This document shows positions 8,591 to 15,798 of a stretch of DNA of 53,681 nt, in pieces; positions within the stretch are counted from its first letter, which is position 1, and each line of letters begins with the position of its first letter. The notes under the pieces are model-generated. The model saw nothing but the letters and a program-made list of their open reading frames with translations, had not been told where the DNA came from and did not search any database. The translations under genes and the position numbers were made by a program. Origin of the DNA: Stercoripulliclostridium_A sp045577735 (GTDB lineage: Bacteria; Bacillota; Clostridia; Christensenellales; DTU072); NCBI GenBank assembly GCA_045577735.1, contig JAZNIY010000006.1:1-53681 (forward strand). Reading direction: 5' to 3'.

Positions 8591-8677
8591 TGGTGCCGCT
8601 GATCGGACTTGAACCGATACGATGTTGCCATCGAGGGATTTTAAGTCCCTTGCGTCTGCCTATTCCGCCACAGCGGC
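8591..8677 (-). tRNA. tRNA-Leu(UAA)
   Basis: An 87-nt cloverleaf on the minus strand with a long variable arm (class II) and an encoded CCA. Acceptor GCCGCTG pairs with CAGCGGC, and the anticodon loop has TAA after a GGGAC stem. The T arm contains GGTTCAAGTCC. Confidence 0.95.
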
Positions 8678-8688
8678 GAACATTTAAT

Positions 8689-8717
8689 ATTTTAGTATAA
8701 TTATACGCACTTGTCAA
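8689..8717 (-). promoter_or_regulatory. tRNA-Leu promoter
   Basis: Minus strand TTGACA (8712-8717), 17-bp spacer, TAAAAT (8689-8694). The predicted start falls about 5 nt before the mature 5' end. Confidence 0.75.
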
Positions 8718-8781
8718 CCATTAAGAATTAAATTTAAAATATTTTGATTATTATCTTACTTATTATCAACTTCTTTCTGCG

Positions 8782-8810
8782 TTGACACCACTCTCTAAAT
8801 GGTATATAAT
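8782..8810 (+). promoter_or_regulatory. Consensus promoter of the membrane-anchored LRR gene
   Basis: TTGACA (8782-8787), 17-bp spacer, TATAAT (8805-8810). Both boxes match the consensus exactly. The promoter rules out in-frame starts before 8811. Confidence 0.85.
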
Positions 8811-8843
8811 ATATTCATCTTTTATAGAGAGGAATTGTCTAAT

Positions 8844-10004
8844 ATGGCAGATAATAATTTTTTCGGTGATCAAACCTTTACAATGGCGAGTTTTGTTAAT
8901 AATAATTTGAGCTATTCACCCGGTCAAAATATGGTCTATGAGAGGGTTAACGTTGTTAAAAAGGTAAAACCCAAAGAGGCTCCCGCTCCTCAAAAGGTGG
9001 AAGAAAAGGTAGAGCCCCAACCCGTTATGCCCGCTCCCCAAAAGAAAGAGAAGAAACGCAAGGGCAAAGGCTTCGTTATAGCTATTGTTATACTACTAAT
9101 AGTTGCCGTAATAGGGGTGGTTATCTATACGCAATTATTCCCAAAGGCTATCACCGAAAAGGTTGGACCTCTTACCATTGTTAGTAAAGGCAAGGAGCAC
9201 CACGTTGTTGACTGCGACACCCTCGTTACCGACGTAGTCATTCCCGATTACGTAACCCACGTCGATGATAGCGCTTTTGAACGCAACAAATATTTAACCA
9301 GCGTAGTAATTGGTAAATCGGTAAAGAGCATTGGTACACGCTCCTTTTACAAGTGCGAAAGCCTAGAAAGTCTTACCTTTCACAATAACGTAAAAGAAAT
9401 TGGTTTTTGGGCGTTTGGTGACTGCTTTTCCCTCGCTGAGGTAACCTATACGGGCACTTTGGAGGACTGGTGTGACATCACTTTTTCAAACTCCGGCTCC
9501 AATCCATATAGCTACGAGGCAACCTTAAACATAGGTGGAACACCCGTAACCAATCTTGTAATTCCCGCCAGCGTTACCACCATTTCTCCTTACGCTTTCT
9601 ATGACACCGAAAGCTTAGTCTCCGTAACAATTCCCGACTCCGTAACCACAATAGGCGAGGGCGCATTCCAATTTTGTGAAAATCTCGAAAGCGTAAATAT
9701 GGGCAACTCCATAGCAACCATAGGCAATTTCGTATTTATGGATTGCGACAGCCTAACCTCCCTAGAAATCCCCGCATCATGCATAAGTCTTGGCCGTGAA
9801 ATCGTTACCGGTTGTGACGCTCTCACCTCCATAACCTTCCTTTCTCCCGGCAACTGGTATTCTCTTCATTACAAAGTAGAATACGCCTACGAAAAGTGGC
9901 AAGCAAAGACCGATGGCATTCTAACCAATTTAACCAATTCTAGCACCAATGCAGAAATGTTTTTAGGTGGGGAGAGGTTTGATTCGTATTGGTACAAAAA
10001 ATAA
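8844..10004 (+). CDS. Membrane-anchored BspA-type leucine-rich repeat protein
   Basis: A 386-aa protein. N-terminal about 75 residues are cytoplasmic and rich in Pro/Glu/Lys, followed by a KKEKKRKGKG stop-transfer tract and one TM helix (FVIAIVILLIVAVIGVVIY, about 77-96). The outside part carries BspA-type LRRs: VTHVDDSAFERNKYLTSVVI, KSIGTRSFYKC, NVKEIGFWAFGDC, VTTISPYAFYD, VTTIGEGAFQFC. An insert TGTLEDWCDITF...IGG between repeats also occurs in the lipoprotein at 30206 (SGTLESWCNIDF). Such LRRs usually mediate binding at the surface. The ATG at 8844 has AGAGAGG upstream and lies downstream of a perfect promoter. The TAA stop starts SHR-4. Confidence 0.85.
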   Translation: MADNNFFGDQTFTMASFVNNNLSYSPGQNMVYERVNVVKKVKPKEAPAPQKVEEKVEPQPVMPAPQKKEKKRKGKGFVIAIVILLIVAVIGVVIYTQLFPKAITEKVGPLTIVSKGKEHHVVDCDTLVTDVVIPDYVTHVDDSAFERNKYLTSVVIGKSVKSIGTRSFYKCESLESLTFHNNVKEIGFWAFGDCFSLAEVTYTGTLEDWCDITFSNSGSNPYSYEATLNIGGTPVTNLVIPASVTTISPYAFYDTESLVSVTIPDSVTTIGEGAFQFCENLESVNMGNSIATIGNFVFMDCDSLTSLEIPASCISLGREIVTGCDALTSITFLSPGNWYSLHYKVEYAYEKWQAKTDGILTNLTNSSTNAEMFLGGERFDSYWYKK

Positions 10005-10131
10005 AAAAACGCGCTATTTTGGCGCTCCCCATAGAAAATAGTTCAACCCCACTCAGTCATTTACGCCTAGTAAACTCCTGTCGTGGGGTTTTCTCATTTC
10101 CGTCGGGGAGCATCCAAACTAGCGCGTTTTT
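10002..10131 (+). repeat. SHR-4: stop-codon hairpin repeat
   Basis: It begins at the TAA of the LRR gene. Outer arms AAAAACGCGCT (10005-10015) and AGCGCGTTTTT (10121-10131) are perfect, then ATTTTGG/CCAAA. Across the C/AT internal loop follows a perfect GCTCCCC/GGGGAGC. The inner stem is AACCCCAC/GTGGGGTT with apical CAG-TCA-TTTAC-GCCTA-GTAAA-CTC-CTG. Confidence 0.85.
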
Positions 10132-10459
10132 ATCGGCTTAGACGTTTTGTTGAACGTGCTAGTATACACTTTTTGTCATAGACTTTTGCTTTGGTGCTAA
10201 AATCGTATGTAAAACATTTTGGCGCTATCCCACGTTAAAACCAAAACCCCGTCAGGGCGCAGTACGTCAGTACAGCAACCCTTCGGGGTTTTACTTTTGC
10301 CTTGGCTAGCATCCAAACTAGCGCGTTTTTATCGGCTTAAGTATGTTTATGGAACGTGCTAAAATCCCCTTTTTCTCATAGACATTCGCTTTTCCTAAAC
10401 AGCTAGCCAAAATCCTTATTGTTCAGTTTGAGTTATTTCGCCCTAATGTTAGACCACGA
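10132..10459 (+). repeat. Tandem-duplicated SHR tail and variant SHR-5
   Basis: No gene. SHR-5 runs about 10210-10330: GGCGCTA/TAGCATCC and an inner AAAACCCCG/CGGGGTTTT stem, but a different apical part, GGG-CGCA-GTAC-GTCA-GTAC-AGCAA-CCC. The sequence after SHR-4 (10122-10200, AGCGCGTTTTTATCGGCTTA...) recurs after SHR-5 (10320-10392), so about 200 bp has been duplicated in tandem. 10393-10459 is linker sequence. Confidence 0.7.
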
Positions 10460-10589
10460 AAAAAACTTTGTATTTTGGATGAATTGCGAAGTGAAGGGAA
10501 ATTACTCGAGGGGAGTGTACTAGGCGTACATGACCCGAAGAGGAACTTTTTTCTTCACAAAGCAATTCGCCAAAATACAAAGTTTTTTA
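10460..10589 (-). repeat. SHR-6: stop-codon hairpin repeat
   Basis: On the minus strand it begins at the TAA stop (10587-10589) of the gene upstream. The outer arms are a perfect 19-bp inverted repeat (10460-10478 and 10570-10588). Across the C/AT loop GAATTGC/GCAATTC pairs, then GTGAAG/CTTCAC. Apical GGG-TCA-TGTAC-GCCTA-GTACA-CTC-CCC. Confidence 0.85.
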
Positions 10590-11048
10590 ATATGTTCCCT
10601 TGTCTTCTTCAAGTTCTTCCCTCGTAATGCTGGTGAGTCTTAGGATTATTTCGTCTTCACGTAATTTTAGTAGTCTTAGTAGAAATTCGGTTGCGTAATC
10701 CTTGAAGGTCTTTTCATTGTAGCAAATGAAGAAGTGACTTAGTTCAAGATAGTTGTCTTCGCGTACGAAGAGCTTGAAGAATAATTTGTCTTCATTAAAT
10801 TTGTTTACTAGATATAGCACTTCGTCGGTTTTGTCTAGTTTATCAAAAACGGCACGGCATTCAAAACCACCACTTGAATTGCAGTCGATTATGATGCGAA
10901 TGTCATCATCAAGGTCGCCTAGGGTGACGTTTGCCGTAATCGTTAGCTTATCTTTGCCGTTGGTTAAGTACTCAAAATCCAAATTGGGCCATTCCTTTTC
11001 GAGGTCTTTTTGACAATATTTTAATGCTTTCTTTAAATCTATAGACAT
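10587..11048 (-). CDS. Small acidic protein, paralogue of its upstream neighbour
   Basis: A 153-aa soluble protein of unknown function. Predicted fold is alpha/beta, with an N-terminal helix (LKKALKYCQKDLEKEW), then strands (KLTITANVTLGD, DIRIIIDC, FECRAVFD) and a C-terminal helix. The order resembles YbjN/type-III-chaperone-like folds, but this is a weak guess. It aligns along its length with the next gene upstream (LTKALKYLQKGI; GIDDDIFISIRGYRSGG against DLDDDIRIIIDCNSSGG; LVNKFNEDKLFFK against LVNTFNEEDPYFK). The ATG at 11048 has AAAGGAG before it. It is second in a two-gene operon. The stop starts SHR-6. Confidence 0.7.
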   Translation of the reverse strand: MSIDLKKALKYCQKDLEKEWPNLDFEYLTNGKDKLTITANVTLGDLDDDIRIIIDCNSSGGFECRAVFDKLDKTDEVLYLVNKFNEDKLFFKLFVREDNYLELSHFFICYNEKTFKDYATEFLLRLLKLREDEIILRLTSITREELEEDKGTY

Positions 11049-11075
11049 ATCTTTTCTCCTTTTAGTAAAACGATG

Positions 11076-11510
11076 CTATTCGGTTAGTGATGCTAGTTTT
11101 ACGAAGTTTTTGTCTTCGTTCAAATCTACGACTCTAGCAAAAAATTCACCAACAGCGGACTCAAACTCGCTCTCTTCATAGCAAAGATGGAAGTTTTCCA
11201 ACTTTAGATAGTTCTTTTCTTCCGAAATATAGGCCTTGAAGTAGGGGTCTTCTTCGTTAAAAGTGTTAACCAGGTCGAGGTTTCTGGCAGTCAAAGGCAG
11301 AGTATCGAAGATGAGGGTAAACATAATGCCACCCGAACGATATCCTCTAATGCTAATAAAAATATCGTCGTCAATGCCTTTTAAGGTCAACCCGGTTGCG
11401 ACAGCCTTGAAACAATCGTCTTCAAAGCCATATTCAAAGTCAAAATCGGGGTAGCGTTTGTTAATACCTTTTTGTAAATACTTTAGTGCTTTCGTTAAAT
11501 TAAAGGACAT
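11076..11510 (-). CDS. Small acidic protein, paralogue of the downstream gene
   Basis: A 144-aa soluble protein, function unknown, with the same plan as its operon partner: helix MSFNLTKALKYLQKGI, strands around DDCFKAVATGLTLKG and DDDIFISIRGYRSGG, then helix/strand alternation ending VKLASLTE. The start at 11510 is chosen because AAGGAGGGAG lies a few bases ahead and the promoter is just upstream; the reading frame extends 19 codons further but overlaps the -10 box. The pair presumably arose by tandem duplication and may form a heterodimer (inference). Confidence 0.7.
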   Translation of the reverse strand: MSFNLTKALKYLQKGINKRYPDFDFEYGFEDDCFKAVATGLTLKGIDDDIFISIRGYRSGGIMFTLIFDTLPLTARNLDLVNTFNEEDPYFKAYISEEKNYLKLENFHLCYEESEFESAVGEFFARVVDLNEDKNFVKLASLTE

Positions 11511-11538
11511 ATAATCTCCCTCCTTATGAATTAAGTTT

Positions 11539-11567
11539 ATTATAATCCTAGTGTCGAAAAGTGTCAA
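11539..11567 (-). promoter_or_regulatory. Consensus promoter of the paralogue pair
   Basis: Minus strand TTGACA (11562-11567), 17-bp spacer, TATAAT (11539-11544). Confidence 0.85.
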
Positions 11568-11606
11568 TATGCAAGTTAATTAGCCCATTTGTTATTGGTA
11601 TAAATA

Positions 11607-11635
11607 TTGAAATCAAGGCGATTATATGTTAAAAT
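11607..11635 (+). promoter_or_regulatory. Promoter of the 11667-15423 operon
   Basis: TTGAAA (11607-11612), 17-bp spacer, TAAAAT (11630-11635). Confidence 0.7.
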
Positions 11636-11666
11636 TATGACAAGTTAAAATTAGAGGTCGAAAAAA

Positions 11667-12011
11667 ATGGATGAGAGAACCTTCTACGTTTTGGATAGCC
11701 GTGCGCAAAGCATAAATATTGCCGTATACTTGGTGTATAGGGGGCATTTTAACGATGCTAGACTGATTGAAAGTAGGCATATACCACTTTCTCAGCTTGT
11801 TGGCAAGGAGCCCGTTTGGGTGGATGCCTATCTTGGCAAGGGTAAAAAGTGCAAAGAGGTGGCGTTTTTAAGGCTTATAGAGGACGAATTGCATCTTGTC
11901 GATAGAGAGGGAAAGGAGTATGAAACTCTCATATATTCCCTCACTTTGACCGATGATTTTGATGAAAAATACATAATTTCAAGCGAAATTTCGCTTTCTA
12001 CAGAGGGTTAG
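11667..12011 (+). CDS. Hypothetical 114-aa protein
   Basis: Not recognised. A soluble, mostly beta protein (FYVLDSRAQSINIAVYLVYRG, VWVDAYLGKGKKCKEVAFLRLIEDELHLVDREGKEYETL). RBS AGAGG precedes the ATG. Its stop lies one base before the ATG of the 1136-aa gene, so the two are translated from one message and probably act together. No signal peptide or membrane segment. Confidence 0.65.
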   Translation: MDERTFYVLDSRAQSINIAVYLVYRGHFNDARLIESRHIPLSQLVGKEPVWVDAYLGKGKKCKEVAFLRLIEDELHLVDREGKEYETLIYSLTLTDDFDEKYIISSEISLSTEG

Positions 12012-12012
12012 T

Positions 12013-15000
12013 ATGTTTAAAGCGATTGGTGACAGAACTCAACCGGTAGCAGAATGGGTAGCAGGTTGGCTCAAAGGGAAACTCAACGAAAGGTTGCCCA
12101 TTGCTTTCGAGCAAGGATATTCCCAAACCAAACTAGAGGCAGACCGAGAGATAGCGAACGAGCTTTATCGCGAGCTGATGCTCAATAAGGACTGGGAACT
12201 GCTAAATTGCTATGCCGATTTTCTGCTTAATGAAAAGAGGCCGGGTGGCTTGGCTCTTAATGCCTTGATGGTAAAGAGTATGACCACTCTTGGCTACCGT
12301 AGATGTACCTACGATCCCAGTGAGGATTGGAAGGAATTTACCGAGCGCAATTTGAACAAAAAGGTGTACGAGAAGATGGATTTCTTCAAGTTTGACCACG
12401 ATTTTCCACCCATGTACGTTGGTGAAAATGAAAAGAAATTGGGCAAGGCGCGCTCCTTATATTACAAGGGAAAGCTTGCAAAAAAGGACAAGAAAAAGGA
12501 AAAATTATTACTAAAATCTGCAACCCTCGGTTACGTACCCGCCTTTAGCGAACTGGCCTTTCTTTACGAAGGAATGGGACAAATGGAGGAGTGCGTAAAA
12601 TGGCACGAGGTGGGCGCAAAGTACCTTTTACAAGATTCTTGCTTATACCTTGCAAAATTAAACGAGGGAAGCGAAAAGGAATACTCCTACCTAAAAGCTT
12701 GCTACAGGGTGAGTGGCACGTACCCTTCAACTTTAATGCGCTTGGCCGAGGTTATAGAGCGCGAAATTAACAAACCCGAACCACTCGAAAACAAGAGTTT
12801 AGGCTCCCAAAATGCTGTTAGATGGGGTATGGAAAGCGTGCGCGAGCAAGAAGAAGTACTTTTTGATGCACTCCAAAGAGTAATACTCGAGTGGAGCAGT
12901 ATTGAGGAGGACTCCACGGAGGAAGTTGGGAAAGCACGCACAATGCTTGCTCGCTTAACTTTAGAAAACAAGTTGCGTGTTGACGGAGTTTTAGCCTACG
13001 TTTTGCTCGCAATTTCCCCACCTGAGGACAAAAAAATCAATAACCTACTAGAGGAATATATCCAAAAAGAACTGTCACGGCTAAGGGCGAAAATCACCCC
13101 CAAGATGGAAAGGTACCTAAAGCAACTTAAGCACGTTGAAAACGAGCAAGGTGAACGTGAAAGAATACTACGTGAAAAACGTAACGAAGTGCTACGTGCC
13201 GAGCGCGAAGAAAGAGAACGTTTGGAAAAGGAGCGTAAGGCAAAACAACTTGAAGAATTTATTAGGGAAACTAACGCCGAGGTTGCACGAATCAGAGAGG
13301 AAAAACGCCTCAGCTGGGCGCGTCCATTGGATCTTGGGACCTCTCCCGAATACCCCAAACTCAAGGGTGAAACGGAGGCTAAGCACGCCGAGGCCATTGC
13401 CCTTTACCAAGAGGCACTTGACGCTAACGGCGAAGAGGATACCGTAAGCGCACTCGAACTTGCCGGTGAAGCAGGACATCCCTACGCCATTGTAGAGCTT
13501 GCCAAATACTACCACGGAGTGCGTGACGATTACGCCAAATATTGGTTGGAAAAGAGTGCAAAGCAGGGCTATGCAAATAAGATATTGTCCGGCAAGGCTT
13601 GGAAGTGGAACCTTAATTACTGCCTGGAATTTATGGCATCAAAGGACGAGGTTATCTCCTCTTGCGCCGAAAAGGCACTCCAAAAATTGAAGATAACTGT
13701 AATGACTCCCGACCAAATTGCTTCTATGAAGTCATTTGCTGACAAGGGCAATGAAGTCGCGTTCAAAACCTATCTAAATTATATTAAGTACAAGGACAAG
13801 ACGGAGTGGCTAAACTACGTGTATAAGGGTGCGCTCAAAGGGGACGATGAATGCATAAAGGACTACGTTGGCGCAAAGGGTAAGATAAGCACGGCGAGTG
13901 ATGCCCAATACGTAGAGCTTCTCAAAAAACTAAAAAACAGCAAGAACGAGTACGTCGGGCACCAATGGTATTACGTATATTCCGACAAAGCCCTCAGCGA
14001 GAAATTTGGCGTACAATATTCCCTTCAAACGGCCTTTAATACCTTGAAGAAGTTGGAGTATACCCGTGATCAAAACCTGAAAAAAGAGATATATCTTGAA
14101 ATTGCCCATTGCTACGAAAAGGGCATAGGCACGGACGTTGCTCTATATTTCGCATCCAAATATTATCGCGGATACGATAACGAAAAAGCCAACTATTTGG
14201 AGAAGAAGTTTAATGAAAAACAAGAGCGCGAAATTCGTGAAAGAAAGGCAATAAAACTCATGGAGCAATATCCCTCAACGGCTCTTAACAACCTACTTAA
14301 AACCAATCCCACTTGGGCGAATAATATTGTTACTAAGTACAAGTCAACCGCTCCCGAAAAGTTGGAGGAGCAACTAAAAGCGCGTGACGAGTATCTCCGT
14401 TTTGGCTTTACTCTTGCCGATATGTACCTAAGTGACGGCACCTTTAACGAGTACCAAGTTAGGGGCGCCTATATAAGAAAGAAACGCGAGCAAGAGGAAA
14501 GGGCAAAGAGGGACGCCGAAGAGCGGGCAAGACTCCAAGAACTAGAGGAGCAAAACACGCGAATACAAAAGGAATTGGACCGTCTTATTAAGGAACAAAA
14601 TGCACCTAAGAGCGCTTTAACTCCTACGAGTGTTCCCGCTCCTAAAACCAGCCAAACGGCTAAAAATACCAACAATTCGGTATCTACTGCTACCAAAAAG
14701 CAACAAGAGCAGGAAGCTATTGCAAAAGTGCGTGCAAGGTACGGTTACGTAGAAAACAATAAATTCTCCGAACAGGAAGAGTACTTTTTCAAAATTTGCT
14801 CAAACGAAGAAACTTGTGGCAAAGCCTATAAAATAATGAACGACAGAGAGGCTCTTGGCAAGCTCTACGGAGTTCCCCCGGAGCGTGTTATCAGCGCCTA
14901 TGATTTTGCATTTTTACTCAAGCAAAAAATAGAAAAGGTGGTTGGTTGTTGTCCCGAGGTGGAACCAAAGGGAATAGGCTATGGCATAGATTATTACAAA

Positions 15001-15423
15001 TATGCAGAGCGTGACCTTGCCGGGGTACCTTGCTATGGTAAGGCGTTGGGGCTGGAGGTAAGTTTTGTTCAAGACATACGTTACAATAATATAACTACCG
15101 CACCGACTTCAATGGACTTGTTTTACGATGAGTACCAAAAGTTCCATTCGGAAGAAATTTCCAAATTCGTGGACTTTGGTGATTATGCACGCGAAATGGG
15201 GCTAAACCACGCGGTCTATTCTTTGGAGCGCGAGGAAGTAAGCAACGGCAAGTCCGCTGCGCGAAAAATTACTCGTGCGATTGCTAAGGAACTTTTAAAG
15301 CACTACGTTGTTACTCAGTATACTGCTTTTGGTACGCGCAAGGGTTTTAAAAAGTATTACTACGGCACGTTATTTGTTCCCACCGGATTGGATATTACTT
15401 TCAACTTTTGGGGTAACGATTAA
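12013..15423 (+). CDS. Large Sel1/TPR-like repeat protein with two coiled coils
   Basis: A 1136-aa cytoplasmic protein of unknown function. Helical-repeat units resembling Sel1/TPR occur at about 150-215 (SATLGYVPAFSELAFLYEGM) and 455-530 (AGEAGHPYAIVELAKYYHGV), with a further unit near 690-725 (EIYLEIAHCYEKGIGTDVAL). Two highly charged coiled coils lie at about 369-434 (ERERILREKRNEVLRAEREE) and 820-863 (KKREQEERAKRDAEERARLQ). A low-complexity linker follows (about 863-895), then a roughly 240-aa C-terminal domain with CSNEETCGKAYKIM and VVGCCPEVEP that I do not recognise. Sel1 proteins are usually adaptors. The start ATG follows the upstream stop by one base. A strong terminator lies 27 bp after the stop. 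Confidence 0.7.
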   Translation: MFKAIGDRTQPVAEWVAGWLKGKLNERLPIAFEQGYSQTKLEADREIANELYRELMLNKDWELLNCYADFLLNEKRPGGLALNALMVKSMTTLGYRRCTYDPSEDWKEFTERNLNKKVYEKMDFFKFDHDFPPMYVGENEKKLGKARSLYYKGKLAKKDKKKEKLLLKSATLGYVPAFSELAFLYEGMGQMEECVKWHEVGAKYLLQDSCLYLAKLNEGSEKEYSYLKACYRVSGTYPSTLMRLAEVIEREINKPEPLENKSLGSQNAVRWGMESVREQEEVLFDALQRVILEWSSIEEDSTEEVGKARTMLARLTLENKLRVDGVLAYVLLAISPPEDKKINNLLEEYIQKELSRLRAKITPKMERYLKQLKHVENEQGERERILREKRNEVLRAEREERERLEKERKAKQLEEFIRETNAEVARIREEKRLSWARPLDLGTSPEYPKLKGETEAKHAEAIALYQEALDANGEEDTVSALELAGEAGHPYAIVELAKYYHGVRDDYAKYWLEKSAKQGYANKILSGKAWKWNLNYCLEFMASKDEVISSCAEKALQKLKITVMTPDQIASMKSFADKGNEVAFKTYLNYIKYKDKTEWLNYVYKGALKGDDECIKDYVGAKGKISTASDAQYVELLKKLKNSKNEYVGHQWYYVYSDKALSEKFGVQYSLQTAFNTLKKLEYTRDQNLKKEIYLEIAHCYEKGIGTDVALYFASKYYRGYDNEKANYLEKKFNEKQEREIRERKAIKLMEQYPSTALNNLLKTNPTWANNIVTKYKSTAPEKLEEQLKARDEYLRFGFTLADMYLSDGTFNEYQVRGAYIRKKREQEERAKRDAEERARLQELEEQNTRIQKELDRLIKEQNAPKSALTPTSVPAPKTSQTAKNTNNSVSTATKKQQEQEAIAKVRARYGYVENNKFSEQEEYFFKICSNEETCGKAYKIMNDREALGKLYGVPPERVISAYDFAFLLKQKIEKVVGCCPEVEPKGIGYGIDYYKYAERDLAGVPCYGKALGLEVSFVQDIRYNNITTAPTSMDLFYDEYQKFHSEEISKFVDFGDYAREMGLNHAVYSLEREEVSNGKSAARKITRAIAKELLKHYVVTQYTAFGTRKGFKKYYYGTLFVPTGLDITFNFWGND

Positions 15424-15449
15424 AGGTCAAGCGAAATGGTATTTTTGGA

Positions 15450-15484
15450 TAGACTGTCCCAAAACGGGGACAGTCTATTTTTCT
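15450..15484 (+). terminator. Intrinsic terminator
   Basis: AGACTGTCCC / GGGACAGTCT stem (15451-15460 and 15467-15476) around a short AAAACG loop, followed by ATTTTTCT. Confidence 0.85.
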
Positions 15485-15498
15485 AACGCAAAAAAGTG

Positions 15499-15527
15499 TT
15501 GATTTTTGACAAAAGTGTTGATATACT
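15499..15527 (+). promoter_or_regulatory. Promoter of the 62-aa membrane protein gene
   Basis: TTGATT (15499-15504), 17-bp spacer, TATACT (15522-15527). The spacer contains a direct repeat of GTGTTGAT (15496-15503 and 15515-15522). Confidence 0.6.
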
Positions 15528-15557
15528 AAATTCACAAAAACAAAAGAGGAAAGCACA

Positions 15558-15746
15558 ATGCAAAACTTAGAGGTATCAGCAGTTATGGATTTCAACCAAG
15601 AAAATGAAAAGACCAACGAAGCCAAGAGCCGTGCTCAAAGGAAAAAGATAAACTACAATTCCACCTCGGCAAGCGTGGTGGTGGGCATAATTATGGTTTG
15701 TGCCGTAGTAGCATTCGTTAAACTTTTTGTAAACAATATTTTTTAA
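15558..15746 (+). CDS. Small single-pass membrane protein
   Basis: A 62-aa protein: charged N-terminal half, then one TM helix near the C-terminus (VVVGIIMVCAVVAFVKLFV). It has its own promoter and a GAGGAAAG ribosome site, which argues for a real gene. Function unknown. It is convergent with the TIR-LRR gene with 52 bp between them. Confidence 0.6.
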   Translation: MQNLEVSAVMDFNQENEKTNEAKSRAQRKKINYNSTSASVVVGIIMVCAVVAFVKLFVNNIF

Positions 15747-15798
15747 TTTTTCGTTATTAAACCTTTATTACGTGTGCACGTATTTGTGCAATCAAATT

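Noticed and set aside
8277..8717. 146-aa frame on the minus strand
   Set aside because: It runs through tRNA-Leu, its terminator and the duplicated flank; no ribosome site.
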